A DNA stretch of 64,000 nt from Caballeronia udeis (GTDB lineage: Bacteria > Pseudomonadota > Gammaproteobacteria > Burkholderiales > Burkholderiaceae). The stretch is taken from assembly GCF_001544555.2 (NCBI RefSeq), contig NZ_FCOK02000013.1, positions 62,001-126,000 on the forward strand, in the 5' to 3' direction. Below the pieces are notes generated by a model. The model saw only the letters and a program-made list of their open reading frames with translations, did no database searches and had not been told where the DNA came from. A program made the position numbers and the translations under genes. This document shows, in pieces, positions 63,567-64,000 of the stretch (the first letter of the stretch is position 1; every line of letters starts with the position of its first letter).

Positions 63567-64000
63567 ATGGATGCAGTGAACAAGCAGTTCCTGAGCGCGC
63601 AGTTGTTTATTGACGGGAAGTTCGTCGATGCCGCGTCCGGCGAGACCATGGACATCATCAATCCGGCCGACGGCTCTGCGATCGGGACGCTGTCGAAGGC
63701 ATCGGCGGGGGATGTGGGCCGTGCCGTGCAATGCGCGCACGACGCGTTCGAAAGCGGCGTATGGCGCGACATGCCGTTCCAGCAACGAGCTCGCGTGCTG
63801 AACCGTTTCGCCGATCTGTTTGAAGCGGACCTGGAGAATTTCTACAAGCTGGAGACGCTGAACAATGGTCGGCCGATCGTTGAGACGCGCGCGCAGATTT
63901 CGCGCTTGCCGCAGTTTTATCGATACTTCGCGGCGCTTGCACTCACGCGCCGTAGCGACGTGATCCCGATCGAAGGGCCGTATCTCTGCTACACGCAGCG
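63567..64000 (+). CDS. Aldehyde dehydrogenase (3' end outside window)
   Basis: The first 144 residues of an NAD(P)-dependent aldehyde dehydrogenase. QLFIDGKFVDAASGETMDIINPADGSAIGTLSKASAGDVGRAV, then AFESGVWRDMPFQQRARVLNRFADLFEADLENFYKLETLNNGRPI and FYRYFAALALTRRSDVIPIEGPY (each segment typical of the family start). The catalytic Cys and Glu lie beyond the window. CGGAGAAAG precedes the ATG, 16 bases after the MFS stop. It would oxidise an aldehyde intermediate of the operon's substrate. Confidence 0.9.
   Translation, partial: MDAVNKQFLSAQLFIDGKFVDAASGETMDIINPADGSAIGTLSKASAGDVGRAVQCAHDAFESGVWRDMPFQQRARVLNRFADLFEADLENFYKLETLNNGRPIVETRAQISRLPQFYRYFAALALTRRSDVIPIEGPYLCYTQ

Overview
The window looks like a chromosomal segment of a high-GC betaproteobacterium of the Burkholderia/Paraburkholderia/Caballeronia group. 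This is an inference from the strong GC third-position bias, the kdpBCDE order, the abundance of GntR/LysR/MarR regulators, and the many catabolic and efflux operons. No rRNA, tRNA, complete insertion sequence or CRISPR array was seen.

Layout. 1-6184: 3' part of the potassium-uptake operon kdpBCDE (kdpB enters from outside the window). 6243-8228: small envelope and stress genes (two-helix membrane protein, lytic transglycosylase, universal stress protein, membrane hypothetical). 8526-18682: a nine-gene catabolic operon: FCD-type GntR regulator, SDR dehydrogenase, beta-keto acid cleavage enzyme (BKACE), metallo-hydrolase, CUT2 sugar ABC transporter with two permeases fused in one chain, L-gulonate-3-dehydrogenase-like enzyme and SMP-30 lactonase. 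Together they suggest an unassigned route in which a sugar or polyol becomes a 3-keto acid that BKACE cleaves. 18731-23734 (minus strand): an ECF sigma/anti-sigma/metal-sensor-like module with DUF1800 and Tat-exported DUF1501 proteins, plus three small envelope proteins (two with W-x-x-G-H-W repeats, one of only 35 residues). 23980-25125: an isolated, N-terminally truncated fliD-like gene. 25238-29582: extended SDR, MipA/OmpV outer-membrane protein and a divergent RstA/RstB-like two-component system, followed by a candidate small RNA. 29999-39722: LysR regulator, MFS exporter, MarR regulator with a striking palindromic operator, and a three-gene RND efflux operon.

39723-45281 looks like an accessory patch: a cyoD remnant, a decayed RelE/ParE toxin and a LexA-box-like palindrome lead into a TonB-dependent receptor / YfiR / GGDEF-EAL operon that could connect an outer-membrane signal to cyclic di-GMP. 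45490-53092: a phosphoesterase, a TorT/TorS-like periplasmic binding protein plus hybrid kinase pair, a GMC oxidoreductase remnant and a beta-propeller lipoprotein.

53600-60450: a decaying phosphonate locus. phnM, phnF, phnD and phnC are intact. The lyase core has apparently been lost by one deletion that joined the start of phnG to the end of phnL, and phnE is broken where remnants of other genes were inserted. GTCTAGAC-type palindromes survive at three places. 60553-64000: a GntR regulator divergent from an enoyl-CoA hydratase / MFS transporter / aldehyde dehydrogenase operon; the last gene runs out of the window.
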